DNA from: Anodontia alba
Taxonomy: Eukaryota > Mollusca > Bivalvia > Lucinida > Lucinidae
Direction of reading: 5' to 3'
Assembly: GCA_964016985.1 (NCBI GenBank)
Contig: OZ024836.1
Location: forward strand, 35,892,152 to 35,956,151
DNA: 64,000 nt
Below, in pieces: positions 1 through 12,024 of this stretch; position 1 is the first letter of the stretch, and each line of letters begins with the position of its first letter. A program made the position numbers and the translations under genes. The notes beneath the pieces are model-generated. The model worked only from the letters and a program-made list of their open reading frames with translations. It was not told the origin of the DNA and did no database searches.

Positions 1-1440
1 GCATGCATGTATAAAGTTTGAAAGGCCTGAAGGTAACAGGAGCTGAACCCAGCTTGAAAATGTTAGGGAGGTATCCCAAGGGTGCTGCTGCATGTAGTGA
101 TAAAATTTTAAAGTCCTTAAAGTAATGAAAACTGAGATATGGTATCCAAGTAGAAGACTACTCTTACTGTTGATTTTGATTAAAGTAAGTGAATGTGACC
201 TACTTTTGACGGAAGAAACACAAAATGGTCTGATGCATGCACTCACAAAGTTCAAAGGGCCTCAGACAAATAGAAACTACAATACAGGGCCCAGGTTGAA
301 CAAGAGCTCTGCTAGAGTACCATGTCACAACTACTAATAAAGCAATATTAGTCCTTGCCCAGCCAAGTGTAAAAGTTGGTCATGGTTGTGGCATTGAACA
401 ATACTTGTCATGGTGCATACATGGTTGAAATTTCATACCCTAGGGGCTGTAGTGTCTGAGAAACTGAGCTAAATGCACAGACTTGATATTGTTTACTGGA
501 GCATGAAAGGTAGGTCAAAGTGAGCCATGTTTTGTGGCATTCCATAAAACTTATCATGAAGCATCCATGGATGTAGTTTCATTAACCAAGGGCCTCTAGT
601 GTCTGTGTGTGTGAGTGAATTGAGTTTAACGTCCCACTAACAGCTAATGTCATGGAGACGGGTCTAGCGTTTGAGAAGCGGAGCTAGGTGCACAGACTTG
701 ACATTGCTTAGCCAAGCGTGAAAAGTAGATCAAGGTCAGTCATGGGGTTAGTGGCAGTCAGCTGAATTTCTGGTGGTGCATATCCATGGATAAGTTTAAT
801 TACTATAGGGCTTCTAATGTCAGTGTTAAATGCACAGACTTGACATTGTTCACTGGACTGTGAAAAGGAGGTCAAGGACAGTCATGATCAGTGGCAGTCA
901 ACAGAACTTGTCATGGTGCATTCATTGATGAAGTTTTATTCCCCTAGGACATCTAGTGTCTGAGCAACTGAGCTGCACACAGTCTTGACTTTGTTCGCTG
1001 TACTGTTAAAAGTAGGTCAAGGTCAGTCATGGTTGGTGGCATTTAACAGTACTTGTAATGATGCATTCATGGATACAGTTTTATTGAGCTATGGGCTCTG
1101 GTGTCTGGGAAACTGAGCTAAATGCACAGGCTTAACATTGTTCAATGGACCATAAAAAGTAAAGGTTGGTTATGGTTCGTGGCATTCAATAGAACTTGTC
1201 ATCATGCATACGCAGATGAAGTTTTATTACCCTTTAAACTTCATCAGAGCAAGCACCAGACAACTATTCATGTCCATAAAAACTTGATCATGGCAACCTG
1301 TTTTAGCCAAAATCAAGTCACTCTCTTCCTGGTCAACCCCATAAGCCTTAGGCACTTCAAACTCCATCAGTTCATGCACCAGACTATTGTGAGCGACCTT
1401 GATCAAAACTAGGTCATGGTGACCTATTTTAGACAAAATC
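1..1440. repeat. Degenerate tandem array, units about 140-155 bp
   Basis: Recurring blocks contain the phrases GCACAGACTTGACATTG, AAGTAGGTCAAGGTCAGTCATGG and a TTTTATTaCCcTAGGGC segment. The GCACAGACTTGAC phrase begins near 476, 691, 833, 972 and 1124. The longer first gap is explained by a SINE fragment at 606-665. Unit divergence is high, so the array is old. An inverted copy of the same phrase lies near 1537-1585. The short open frames here are chance frames in the repeat. Confidence 0.7.
606..665 (-). mobile_element. 3' fragment of tRNA-derived SINE (same family as 8371-8525)
   Basis: The stretch GAGTTTAACGTCCCACTAACAGCTA matches, with few changes, the 3' part of the element at 8371-8525, which has GTTTTTTAACGTCCCACTAATAGCTA. 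The GTGAGTGAA run would be its tail read in antisense. It interrupts one unit of the tandem array. The tRNA-like head is missing. Confidence 0.55.
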
Positions 1441-1989
1441 AGAACAATTTAAATTTTTTAGTTGCCACTACTTAAGCAAGCAAGAGCGACATAGGGATCA
1501 ATATGCGATGTCATTGTTGTTGTCGTCATCAACAATTATGTCAAGTCTGTGCATTTAGTTCACTTTGTCAGACACTAGAGGCCCTAATCTCAGGCTTACA
1601 GTATCATTCTGGTATTACCTCAATGTTTGAAATTATGTTCATTTTGGCTTAATTAGGTCAGTGTGACCTTGCTTTGAGGGAGATGACCTGAAGTATTTCA
1701 ATGCATACACTTATGAAGGTTGTAGGGCCTAAGGCTTATTGAAGCCCCTCGGCCTGATCTAAAAAATCTTGACATTTATGTCAATTTTTGTTACGATTGG
1801 TCACTATAACTTAAATTTTTGGGCCCATATGGTATTTCTGTGGTTCATACTGAGATAAAAGTTTTATGGTCTTAGGGTGTATGGTTGTCAGCATATCATC
1901 TTTCATTCTAATCATTTCCTTGTTTACATATGGTATGATATTGTGCACTAAATGTTTTGTAGTTTCACTTCTGAATAAAAATAGGTTTT
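1441..1989. other. No gene seen; repeat relics
   Basis: Apart from an inverted relic of the preceding array (about 1537-1585) and a further AGGTCAGTGTGACCTT segment, nothing recognisable is visible. The 134-residue minus-strand open frame across 1811-2215 overlaps the next tandem repeat and shows no family signature. Confidence 0.5.
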
Positions 1990-2400
1990 GTTTTTCAAAC
2001 AACATATGACTGGAGGTTGGGGGTGAATGAGATCCATTAAAGCCATGTAATGTTCCAGATCTCTTCAAGACCTTCAATTTGATACCAATCATGGCTACCA
2101 TACGAGATTGATTGCTAATATCCTCATTGGTGGTTAGGGTCAAGGCTGATCCATTTATTATGACCCCATTTAAGGGCAGGGTGGAGGTTGGGGTTGAATG
2201 ACTTTCATTAATCATGTAATGTTCCAGTTTTTTGTTGTTGTTGTTGTTTTTTTTTTTTTGTAAAAAAAGACAATGAAGTCACATTTTCTTATTCTTGTCA
2301 ATCTGATATCAGTTATGGCTACATTTACAGGCTGACCCTTATGACCACCATTTAAGGGTGTGGTGGCGGCTGGTGAATGATATCAATTTCTTTACCTAGT
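1990..2400. repeat. Three tandem units of about 170 bp
   Basis: GGAGGTTGGGGtTGAATGA followed by CATGTAATGTTCCAG recurs near 2011 and 2181, with a third, more diverged unit near 2366. A poly-T tract at 2237-2260 interrupts the second unit. Confidence 0.6.
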
Positions 2401-2947
2401 ATCTATAGATTTATACCTTAGCGGTCATATGCTTAACAACTGTATATTTCGGAGTTTGAATCCTGGTGAGATCATTTCACTGCTGCAATTCCAGTTGTTA
2501 GTTTATATGATTTTCTCATCCAAAACAATGAAAAAATGTGTAAACCCAACGGCATTTCAATTCTTCATGTTTGAATAAAGGATATTAGATCTTCAGCTAT
2601 TCAGGATTACGCTAGAATTGTTGAATAGAACTAATTTTATCGAGGAAACTACTCGTTTGTATAATTTTCCATGGCTCTTTGTTTACATCGGAAGGATCGA
2701 CACGGCAGTTATGCAGCTAGCTAGTGACATGTTTTACCCACGTTTCCGTTTAGCAAGATGGCCGATCTTTCCAACCATTCAGAAAGTTTAGTGCCGGCAG
2801 TTCGTGTGTCGTTCTCGACTACTTTGGACCTTAAGGTCCCACGTTCGTTGGGGCATTTTATTATATCACGGCTAGTAATCACGTCACTCATGGCCTATTG
2901 TTATGCAAAGAAATAAGTAACGCGAATATCCGGACGAGTAGCGCGGA
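2401..2947. other. No gene; left part of a repeat later split by the Tigger element
   Basis: No coding signal. Bases from about 2860 to 2947 (ending GGACGAGTAGCGCGG) match the reverse complement of about 15655-15725. The continuation of that repeat is found on the far side of the DNA transposon, from 7105 on. Confidence 0.55.
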
Positions 2948-3164
2948 GTCCTACTAATCACCCCATGGCACCCCACGGCAATAATTTATTTCATTATATT
3001 TATTAATTAAATGCTGAAATTACACCAGGATACTAGTTTTATGTATCCAAATTTGTTTCTGTGATAGTTAAGACATTAACCTTACTTCAAGCGATTATCT
3101 CGGGGCGCCTAAACACCAAGATTCTAACTGACGCTAAAATAGCCTGGTCCTCCATGGTAGCCTG

Positions 3165-3740
3165 GAAACCCATAACTCCGTTCACCTAAGGCTGAGCAAT
3201 CCTGCTATCATTTTTTATTGCAAGAATGGTTTTATGTGCATATATTTTATACATTTGACTAAATACCTATAAGAATCCCAAGATTAAAAGAAATAAATAT
3301 CATATCTTTAAATTCTACACTCTTCAGAATATGAAGGGGGTGTTTAGGGCATGATCTCATAACTCCGTTCACTCAAATTTCTTTGTTTATCACAGGCAAC
3401 CAGATTTATTTTATGCATATTTTATATAATGAACATTTAATTAAGACTATAACAGTTCTAAAATTGTTGATACTATTTGTATTCATTCACATGCTTGTCA
3501 CTGGTTAGTGATTTTTTGGGGGTACCCCCTAAATATTTAGCATTTTGTGACAAATTTTGATTTTTTTGCATAAAATTGTAAGCGATAACTGATTTTCTTC
3601 AAAATCAGCTATAATGGTAGTTATTTCTTGTTAATTTTAATGTGGCATAAATTACAGAAAGATTTGTTTTCATATTATTCTAAGCAGAAGGTGAACGGAG
3701 TTATGGGGGTGAACGGAATTATGAGAACATGCCATACCGC
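3165..3740. repeat. Inverted repeat with ATAACTCCGTTCAC arms inside the Tigger element
   Basis: ATAACTCCGTTCAC occurs on the plus strand near 3171 and 3360. Its reverse complement occurs near 3690 (GGTGAACGGAGTTATGG) and, with one change, near 3708. The outer pair also shares GCATG(A)TCTCAT / ATGAGAACATGC. This is a foldback segment of about 0.4-0.55 kb, perhaps a nested MITE. It encodes nothing obvious. Confidence 0.55.
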
Positions 3741-4129
3741 GGTAGTTAACAAATCTTCAACGGAAAAAAATAAATACTGCAACTTACCTTTGTTTTTATT
3801 TATTTCCCTTGTGTATTTATAACCACCAGACAAAATGTTTATTATTCTTTACTTGTTGTTGACAAACAGCCTCCGTGTGACACCATGTTTATTTTGATCA
3901 AGCAGAAGTTGTCCTCCAAGATACTGCGGTAAATGAAAAAATTGCCATGTATGGAAAGCCATATTGATGTTAAGTCAGGATATCATCATATATCACATTG
4001 ATCAATAATGTATATTTATCATGTTTATAATCAGTTTTCAAATTGTAAACTCATCTGTAAATGAACGTTGAAAAGCTTCTAACTAAAAAATATAACATAT
4101 TTACATTTATTCTATTTCTGTTTCAGATA

Positions 4130-6035
4130 TTACTCTTTTGTCAGACAGTGTGGACAACGGAACACACTGTCTCTCCTCAAAACTCTGACTTCAGAACAGG
4201 TCTTCAAATGTGTCCAGTGCGAGCAAAAACACAACGTCCCCAGCTAACCAAACTAACATAGATACATTCCTTTAATTCATCTGGCTCCCATTTGTTACAT
4301 ACACAGCACTTTTCTTCATCAGCAATTTCTGAATCAATGTCACTTTCTGTACCTTCCTCTGAGACAAGATCAATAGGCTTTCCATAATTGTTTATACCAG
4401 ATGTACTTGGCTGGGAGTTTTACTCAATTCAGATGACATAGGCTTCTGCTTAACTGAAAATGTATAGCTAGACTGTTGTTTACTTTTGATGATAACAGGT
4501 GCTTTGCGAACTTTATCATCCTTCTGCATTTTGGCTTGCTGGACTTTTTGAGAGTTCTTGAGAACTTCAACATTTGCCTTTTTCATGAGACTTCCAGATA
4601 TAAAAGGTGGAACAATTTGTTTTCTTGGCTTTGGCTGAACTGCTCTGGTTATGGTTCTCTTTTGAAAAAACTCAGATACTGTATTTTGATGGGTTGTGTT
4701 CTCTTGGTTATCTACTGTATTTTCATCTTGGATTGATAACTTGCATTGAGAAAGACTATCCTGATCTGGATTGGCAATGGAAACCTGAGACTGAGCTCTC
4801 TCGTTGTCAGAATTTTCTTTTAGGGATTGTTCCTGTATGTAAATAACAGATGGAGCTACTTCAGAATCTGGAATGGCTTTATTATTGAAGGGATGTATTC
4901 CAGTACGACGAAATGCAGATATCAGATTTTCAGCAGATAATGCTTTTAGATAAGGTTTTGCAGTTAATTCTGCAATCTGATAGTTGGACACATTTGCTCC
5001 TGGATTTTGCCTCATGTAAGCCTGGCATTCAGAATAATACATTGCTTTAAATGGACCAAAAATGGTCACATCTAACGGTTGAGTTACATGACTAGAATGT
5101 GGAGGCAGTACAAACAACACAACATTATGTTTCTTAGCCCAGGATGCTAGAGTCAGAAATATGCGATTTATGTCCATCATAGAGGATAAGATGTGGCACA
5201 GCTGTTTTGTTGTCAGATAACCTGGCATACTTCGCAAAATGTGAAACACTACAGAATTTGACCAGCCAGTTTTTGACATCTCGCCATCTGCTCCAATACA
5301 TGCACCATTAAGAAATTAGTCATTCCAACGATGACCAGGAAATTTAAAGTATGGTGGGATACTGTTGCCTAGTGCGTTTCCAGCAGCAATAATTGTCACA
5401 TTTTGTGATCTTGATGAAGTTATGTTCTGGGATCTGGTGTGACTGTCACAAACAATTTTTGGGGGTGAATGTTCAGAGCAGATCCCGGTTTCATCTATAT
5501 TGTATATGTTATGAGGTTTATCCTTGAGACCATTGATACTAAGAACACTTCCAAGTTCTTTATAGTATCTGTCTAATGTTTCATGTGATGCAGATTTAGC
5601 GGGAACAACTGATAGTTTCTGTGGCTTTACTACTTTAAGATTTGGCCACCTTTTCAAGAAACTGTAATACCAGTTATCGCTCAAGACTTCCTATGCTTTC
5701 ACATTTTTACCTAGAGAGTCAGCAAGGTCTTTTGCCATATATTTGATAGAAGCTGCACTATACCCATATCCTATAGATGCATTGTATGAAATGTGGTCAA
5801 CTAACCTCTGTTCTTCATCTTTATTAAATATAGTTTCAAACCCAATGGTAACAGCCATGTTTACAAACCCCCTTGTTCTACCTCTCAGAGTTGACTCCGG
5901 CACCATATATTCCCTCGCAGCCCTGTAAACTGACATTCCTCTCTGCGTTGCTTCAAATGCTCTCTGAAGATTCCCTCTATCATACTGCAGATTTCTCTTT
6001 TTCACTGGAACATCCTGCAGAACAGAATAGAACAA
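4130..6035 (-). pseudogene. pogo/Tigger (CENP-B/jerky-like) DDE transposase, broken
   Basis: Reading from 6035 leftward, the first part has the psq-type helix-turn-helix region (RAFEATQRGMSVYRAAREY, VPESTLRGR) and a CENP-B-like DNA-binding segment. A DDE_1 catalytic domain follows: NIDETG supplies the first Asp, MMDIN aligns with the usual YDGH second Asp, and LPPHSSHVTQPLD carries the third. 6035 to 4392 is one reading frame interrupted by single in-frame stops at 5691-5693 and 5316-5318. After about 4410 the frame shifts to read EEKCCVCNKWEPDEL, then shifts again to end FRCPHCLTKE and stop at 4130. This is a PHD-like Cys-rich tail seen in some invertebrate Tigger proteins. In life the enzyme would bind the element ends and catalyse TA-targeted cut-and-paste. 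With two stops and two frameshifts it should be inactive. Confidence 0.85.
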
Positions 6036-6782
6036 AAAATCAAGACCTGTTGATCAGTATTCCTCTTTAAACTTTGGGACTTGGAAAACTCTGTACCTGC
6101 AAATGAATGTATGTACAAAATCAGGTAACATCATCTTCTTTGCCTGGTTGAATTTTCCAAAATTATTGTAAAGACATACTAATTAAAAATTACATGATAC
6201 ACAATACATATGAACAAATATTAAGACATTTAACTATCAAAACATTTAAGCATTTTTCTCAAGTTTAAAAAAATCTAATTAATGCCTTAACGACTGCCCA
6301 TACTTTACCGCTTCCTAGAATGCTATCCAAATATGGTAGTAACATGACTTTACCTGCTGACGTAACAGACTTGACCAGAGGAACTGTCACTGAATGTAAA
6401 CAAAATTTTTCATCAACCTAAACTAGGAAAAATAGAGGGGGTTTCACTTAGGGGGTGGGGGAGAAGGAAGGAAATAAACGTTGTGATAGATTTTAAATAA
6501 CTAAATAAATTTACTCACCAATATTCTTGACATTTTGGGAAAAAAGTATCCGAACAGAGAAAGTAGCTTCCGGGTTACCCAAGTGATTATGTAAACTTCC
6601 GGTAGGTGGCGCTGTCGGAAAAAGCTCGCGATTTTTTTATTTACCGCGGAAGCATGGAGGACACGGTACCGTGGAGGACACGGTACCATGGAGGAGGAGT
6701 ATATAGCAAAGAGACAAATGGTGTAAGTTGATAGTTTATCAAAAATAAGTTTTAACTTAAAATTACATTTTATATTCAAGTT

Positions 6783-7065
6783 CAGACACTAGTCATCAAT
6801 ATAAATACTCTGTTTATTTAGATTGAGACAAGTATTACAAAACTTTTACTGGCCATCTAAAACACATATTTTATGGTTAATATACACATACTTTGATGCC
6901 ATGAGGCGCAAAAAATTACAAGAGTTTTAGACAATATTTTAAATCAAACGCAAGTCATCATCATCAATATAAATTTCTGTTTATTAAGATGAAGACAAGT
7001 ATTGCAAAAGTATACTTGTCCATCTTTAACATATTTTATGATAAATATCCATATAGGTTGATGCC
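6783..7065. repeat. Two direct units of about 163 bp near the right end of the Tigger element
   Basis: ATCAATATAAAT-CTgTTTATT...GA-GACAAGTATT-CAAAA...TTTATG-T-AATAT-CA is present from about 6790 and again from about 6955. Each copy ends near GATGCCATG. Subterminal duplications of this kind are common in DNA transposons. Confidence 0.6.
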
Positions 7066-7104
7066 ATGGGGTACCGTGGGGTGCCATGGGGTGATTAGTA
7101 GGAC

Positions 7105-7300
7105 CGGTGGTGCGAGCTAAAAACATGAAAAAGGTGGATTATCAACAGTCTGGGGCTTTTGTCGTGTAGGCTGGCGTTATTTTAAAAATCAGGGAATGCT
7201 ACAGTACAGCTCGGGTGGTTTTTCAAACGGTGGGGAGTGGATTCGAGTGGAAAGGATTAAATTTTAGTATCCCACGGTGGTTTCACCCGGGCTGGTGGAT
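7105..7300. repeat. Right part of the repeat split by the Tigger element
   Basis: GAGCTAAAAA, GTCTGGGG-TTTTGTCGT-TAGG, GGCGTTATTTTAAAAA and a GAATGCTA segment match, in order, the reverse complement of about 15575-15665. A related G-rich segment (GGTGGTTTT, GCGGTGGG) recurs at 11860-12020. No coding signal. Confidence 0.55.
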
Positions 7301-8370
7301 CGGCTGCGTTCCTGCGGTAGAAATCACCTGATAAAATTACTTTTGAACAGGTAAAATTCGATGCGATTATGATAGGCAGTTGAAACAGCCACGGGAGCCA
7401 TGAGGTGTTTCAGCGATGAAGTGAGAAAGCTGCTTCCAAAGGGGCGTGGCTAAAGCCAGTCATACTTTTTCTGCATGCACAGTTAAATAGGACCAAACTG
7501 CCGACCTGATCAAATCATCAGTCTTTTCAACTCAGTGTGTGACAGCAATTAACGAATTTTGATTGTAAGCATTCCCATTCACCATGAGCTTACAGAATTG
7601 TTGGTATCTATGTACACAAAACATACCGCTTTGGTGCATAAATTGCAATATTCGTACATCCTGCTTGAGTCAGTTTTCACTCATCAACATCCTTTTGAAT
7701 ATTAATAAAGCATCGAAACACTGCAATTGCCGACGGACAATAACGAATACGTATGGCCAATGCATAGAAAAGGGTGAGTTCTCCAAATTGCCACTTTCTG
7801 ATCCCCCAAAATTAGGTTTATTCCCTTGTTCTCTTGAAATATTAACCAATGCTTCCGTTCCCTGTTCCTTGAAATATATTTGGGTGTTCCCTTGGTCCAC
7901 AGAAAACCCTGGTAGCCCCATTCACTGTTCGAGCAGGTAACATGGGCTGCAAAAAAGCTCCATATGAAAAAGTACCGGATTGTGTGGCTTAGTTTGGTCC
8001 AGCCAACAAGTGGGCATGGTCATTTTTATTTACTGTGCCGTAAAAAACAAAACAAACACTAAAAAATCACAAAGAGAATCAAACAGCTGCCCCGAATCCA
8101 CAAATTACGTATTTATGTTTGGTATTCCTGTAACTGCCTTTTCCCATGCAACAACCGCACATGCTCAATATAAATGACATACTGTGGTAAAAGACCGGGA
8201 AATTCTCACTGGTGTGCAGCAACCGCACGTGTCAATATAAATTTAATTAAAGGGGCGCTTCTGCTATCAAAGAGGCATTGAATCAGTGAGACAGCCCAAG
8301 CAAAAAGGGTGTCTGTCATACAAAAAACACGTAACGAACACAAGGGGCCACAGAAGTTAATGACAATTCA
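7301..8370. other. No gene or clear repeat identified
   Basis: The 118-residue plus frame at 7584-7940 starts in unremarkable sequence, and an antisense frame of similar length overlaps it. Neither shows a domain. A GCCGTAAAAAACAAAACAAACAC stretch near 8037-8060 resembles the 3' tail of the SINE copies at 36983 and 51982 and may be a truncated tail. Confidence 0.4.
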
Positions 8371-8525
8371 AATGAGTGAGTGAGTTTTTTAACGTCCCAC
8401 TAATAGCTAGGTCATACAGAGGTGTGGACCTTGGTTTAAAGTCCCATATGAAAGAAGCCTGGGATCGAACTCATGACCCCTTGGTGACAAGGCGTGCAGT
8501 TTTACCACTACACCACCGAGGCACA
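8371..8525 (-). mobile_element. tRNA-derived SINE (family with (CTCA)n tail)
   Basis: On the minus strand the element begins GTGCCTCGGTGGTGTAGTGG, which holds a Pol III A box (TGGTGTAGTGG). It carries a B box (GAGTTCGATCC) about 45 bases further on, the spacing of a tRNA gene. The body ends ...GTGGGACGTTAAAAAACTC followed by a CTCACTCATT tail at 8371-8385. The tRNA-like head does not fold as a full functional tRNA from what I can see, so this is a retroposon rather than a tRNA gene. I found no clear target duplication. Confidence 0.75.
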
Positions 8526-9940
8526 CTTTCCCAATATTTCAACCTGTTAAATATCTAATAAAAGGGCTGCAGACATTTCACCATGCCCCACCACTGCACT
8601 TACATCAAACAAGTACCATAACTTTGTTAATAAATTAATTAAGTTTCATGAAAATGTCGCAAACATTTTTCAAGTTACAGAGCGGACACAAATATATTAC
8701 AGAAATCACTAAAATAGTTTCGGTGTTCAAAGGGCCATAACTCCAAAAGTAGGCTCTATCGTCAAAGTATATGAAAGAAAAGAACGGCAGTTGTCAGTTT
8801 TTGCTGAAATGATTTATAGCTTATGAATAAGCCCGCCCGGAAAAGTGTGTGGGCTCGATGAATAGTATTGACTGGGCAGTTTAACTCCAGTTCAAACAAA
8901 AATTACGTCGGTACAAAGTTCTCATGTCTGAAGTATGATTTACAACGTACGAACTTTGAACCGGATAAAACCTACAATACTACAATGTACGTGCGACCAG
9001 CAAAGACTCGGGTTAGTCTGTGCATCGACCCACTAGATAAAGCAAGCTTCTTGCATACTGTAAGATCAGTGAAGGGTCTGAACAGAATGTGCTGTTGCAG
9101 GGTCTGAACAGAATGTGCTGTTGCAGTCGCACTGTTTATTCCGCTTTGGACAGCCCGGCTATTGATGGTAAATACGATCAGCGAATGCTCTTATCAGAAT
9201 GTGCAGACACGTACTGACCCGAGACTTCGCTCGTTGCACAAGACGTTTTGTTACATTCAGTGATCATAGGGGGTACTTACGATTAGCGAAGGCTCTGATC
9301 AGACTGCTGAGATCTGCTGATGTGCAGTCTCAGAGTGTGCAGGCTGATCCGTCTCTTCGTATAAGTTTTATTGTAGGTTTTGCCATGCACAGACTCGTGC
9401 GCTAGTTGTTTGTGCAAAACTTAACGCTAAGCACCCTGGGTACAATTTTCAGCAGACGACATTTTGAAATATTTTTCTCATTCTTCTTATTTGCACTTCA
9501 TGCAAATTGTCTTCACTGCATGAAAAATCCTGTTTTCTTGGTAATGAAAAGAAAAAAGAAAACGAAATCAATCTGTCGTCTGCTGAATTAGCCCAGAAGA
9601 CGCTTCCCCCACCCCGCCTCCCCCGATGCGCTAGGTTTATACAAAGTGTCTCTTTTACTCGTTAAATAAATTACAATCTTGGTTTTGCATATTGCATATT
9701 GAAGCCACAAAACAGAACACTTTACATGGATACGAAAGTTCTGAAGATCGCTGTATAAGCCAATAAATATGATGTTATTAATGTATTATACTGTAAGAGA
9801 ATAACGTGACAAAGTATTCATTTGTACCCTGATAAATGCGGGGTAAGGTACTCACACTGCAGGTTTTACTGATTTAAGGGGGTTAACTGTAACTGACTTA
9901 AAAGGGAGTTAACTGCAATTGCTTTACGAGTCTGATCTGT
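8526..9940. other. No gene identified
   Basis: Frames of 60-79 residues occur at 8868-9107, 9199-9405 and 9406-9591 without recognisable motifs. The 20-odd base phrase GGGTCTGAACAGAATGTGCTGTTGCAG is duplicated back to back near 9075-9126. A segment near 9310-9360 (GTGCAGGCTGATCCG) recurs near 39000, suggesting an old interspersed repeat. Confidence 0.4.
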
Positions 9941-11649
9941 GCGGATCTTGTCAGAATCCAATGGACCGATTTCAATATAATTTTGCAGAAATGGTGATCC
10001 TCTACCAAGATTGTTCAAGCCATTTGGATTCGTCAAAAAACATGGCCGCCAGGGGGCGGGGCTTATTTTCCCTATATATCTATATAGAAAACTTCAGTAT
10101 AATTTTGCAGGAATGTTTCTTTGATGATCTTCTACCAAGATTGTTCAAGCCATTTGGATTTGTCGAAAAACATGGCCGCCAGGGGGCGGGGCTTATTTTC
10201 CCTATATATCTATATAGAAAACTTTAAAAATCTTCTTCTTGTCAGAAACCACTCGACTGATTACAATATAATTTTGCAGAAATGTTCCCTTGATGATCCT
10301 CTACCAAGATTGTTCAGGCCATTTGGATTCGTCAAAAAAACATGGCCACCAGGGGGTGGGGCTTATTTCTCCTATACATCTATATAGAAAACTTTAAAAA
10401 TCTTCTTGTCAGAAACCAATGGACCGATTTCAATATAATTTTGCAGAAATGTTTCTTTGGTGATCCTCTACCAAGATTGTTCAAGCCATTCGGACTCGTC
10501 AAAAAACATGGCTGCCAGGGGGCGGGGCTTATTTTCCCTATGTATCTAAATAGAAAACTTTAAAAATGTTCTTGTCAGAAACCACTGGACCGATTTCATT
10601 ATAAATTGACAGAAATGTTTCCTTGTTGACCCTCTACCAAGATTGTTTAAGTTATCATGATTCATCAAAAAACATGGCCGCCAAGGGGTGGGGCTTATTT
10701 TTCCCTATATATCTATATAGAAAAGTTTAAAAATTTTCTTGTCAGAAACCAATGGACCAATTTCAATATAACTTAGCAGGAATGTTTCTTTGGTGACCCT
10801 CTACCAAGATTGTTCAAGCCGGCATGATTCGTCAAAAAACTTGGCCGCTAGGGGGAGGGAGGCATATTTTCCCTATATATCTATATAGAAAACTTTAAAA
10901 ATCTTCTAGTAAGAAACCGTTGGGTCGAGTTCATTGTAACTTGGCAGGAATGTTGCTTTGGTGACCCTGTACCAAGATTGTTCAATCTCTCATGATACGT
11001 CAAAAAACATGGCCGCCAGGGGGCGGGGCTTATTTTCCGTATCTATCTGTATAGAAAATTTTAAAGTTCTTCTTTTCAGAAACCACTTGACCAATTTCAA
11101 TATTACTTGGCAGGAATGTTGCTTTGGTGACCCTGTGCCAAGATTGTTCAAGCAACCATGATTCGGCAAAAAACATGGCTGCTAGGGGTGGGGCTTATTT
11201 TCCCTATACATGTGTATATCTAAATAGAAAACTTTAGAAATCTTCTTGTCAGAAACCACTGAACCGATTTCAGTATAACTTGCAGGAATGTTCCTTTGGT
11301 GGCACTCTACCAAGTTTATTCAAGCTGTCATGATTCGTCAAAAAATATGGCCGTTAGGGGGTGGGGCTTATTTTCCCTATATAGCTATTTAAAACACTTC
11401 AAAAATCTTTTTGTCAGAAACCACTGGACCAATTTCAATATAATTTGGCAGAATTGTTCCTTTGGTGACCTTCTTTCAAGATTCAGTTCCAGCAGTCATG
11501 ATGCATGAAAAAAACATAGCCGCACAGGAGTAGGGCTATAAAATTTAAACAAAAATCTTAAGGCAGTGAACTTGGTTGAAACTTCAACAGTAAGTTTGCA
11601 AAGCTGTTTGCTCAGGTGAGCGATATAGGACCATCATGGTCCTCTTGTT
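9941..11649 (+). mobile_element. HINE/pearl-like element 0: ten tandem units of about 168 bp plus hairpin 3' end
   Basis: The phrase ACATGGCCGCCAGGGGGCGG recurs near 10041, 10171, 10341, 10506, 10673, 10842, 11010, 11175, 11347 and 11515. Spacing is 165-172 bases except for a short first interval. Each unit also contains TCTACCAAGATTGTTCAAGC and CCCTATATATCTATATAG. The array ends in CTCAGGTGAGCG, then the palindrome GGACCATCATGGTCC (11628-11642), then CTCTTGTT. The same terminal order closes the other HINE-like elements in this window. No TTAGCTCACC 5' end was found, so this copy seems 5'-truncated. The open frames (MAARGRGLFSLYIYIEN...) are repeat translations, not genes. Confidence 0.7.
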
Positions 11650-12024
11650 TGTTTTTTCATTTTTTTTGTTTTTTGTTTTTAATCTCGCGGTAGAAATATT
11701 TCTGTATTTATTCAGTGGCAAATCAGCCGAATGATGCGTAAGCAAAATAAAGGTTCCGATTTCCTCCCCATGCGGAAAATTCGGAGCTGTCAATCATTCT
11801 GACGTCACTAATCTTTCATTCCGAGCTCACCAGGATAAACTTTTGCCCACAGCGGATTCTACAGGTAAGTGGGTGGTTTTGCGGAAGGAACTCGGAGGAA
11901 ATGCGGTGGACAATCCATCGCGGTGGGAATTGGAGTGGGGTATGAGGAAGATCCGCGGTGGGCTAAAAAATCAACCCCACCAGTTCGTGGGGGGGTGGGG
12001 GGGGGTGATTTTGAAAAAAAACAC
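11650..12024. other. G-rich repeat relic, no gene
   Basis: The segment 11860-12020 is strongly purine/G-rich (GGGGGGGTGGGGGGGG near 11990-12005) and shares GGTGGTTTTGCGG-like phrases with 7200-7300. Antiparallel open frames across it reflect composition. Confidence 0.45.

Larger units (their letters stand above)
2948..7104 (-). mobile_element. pogo/Tigger-type DNA transposon, about 4.16 kb, with perfect 30-bp inverted ends
   Basis: The left end at 2949-2978 (starts TCCTACTAATCACCCC) and the right end at 7074-7103 are exact reverse complements over 30 bases. The element encloses a minus-strand transposase relic with pogo/Tigger features. Flanks 2860-2947 and 7105-7240 join into one repeat that also exists uninterrupted, inverted, near 15575-15725, which serves as an approximate empty site. 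The target duplication is unclear: GCGCG on the left against GTGCG on the right, rather than the TA expected of the family. A larger non-autonomous element that itself contains a Tigger copy is therefore a possible alternative. Confidence 0.7.

Noticed and set aside
9941..11649. CRISPR-like regular array
   Set aside because: Units are about 168 bp with diverged copies and no short identical repeats separated by unique spacers. It is a eukaryotic tandem core of a mobile element.
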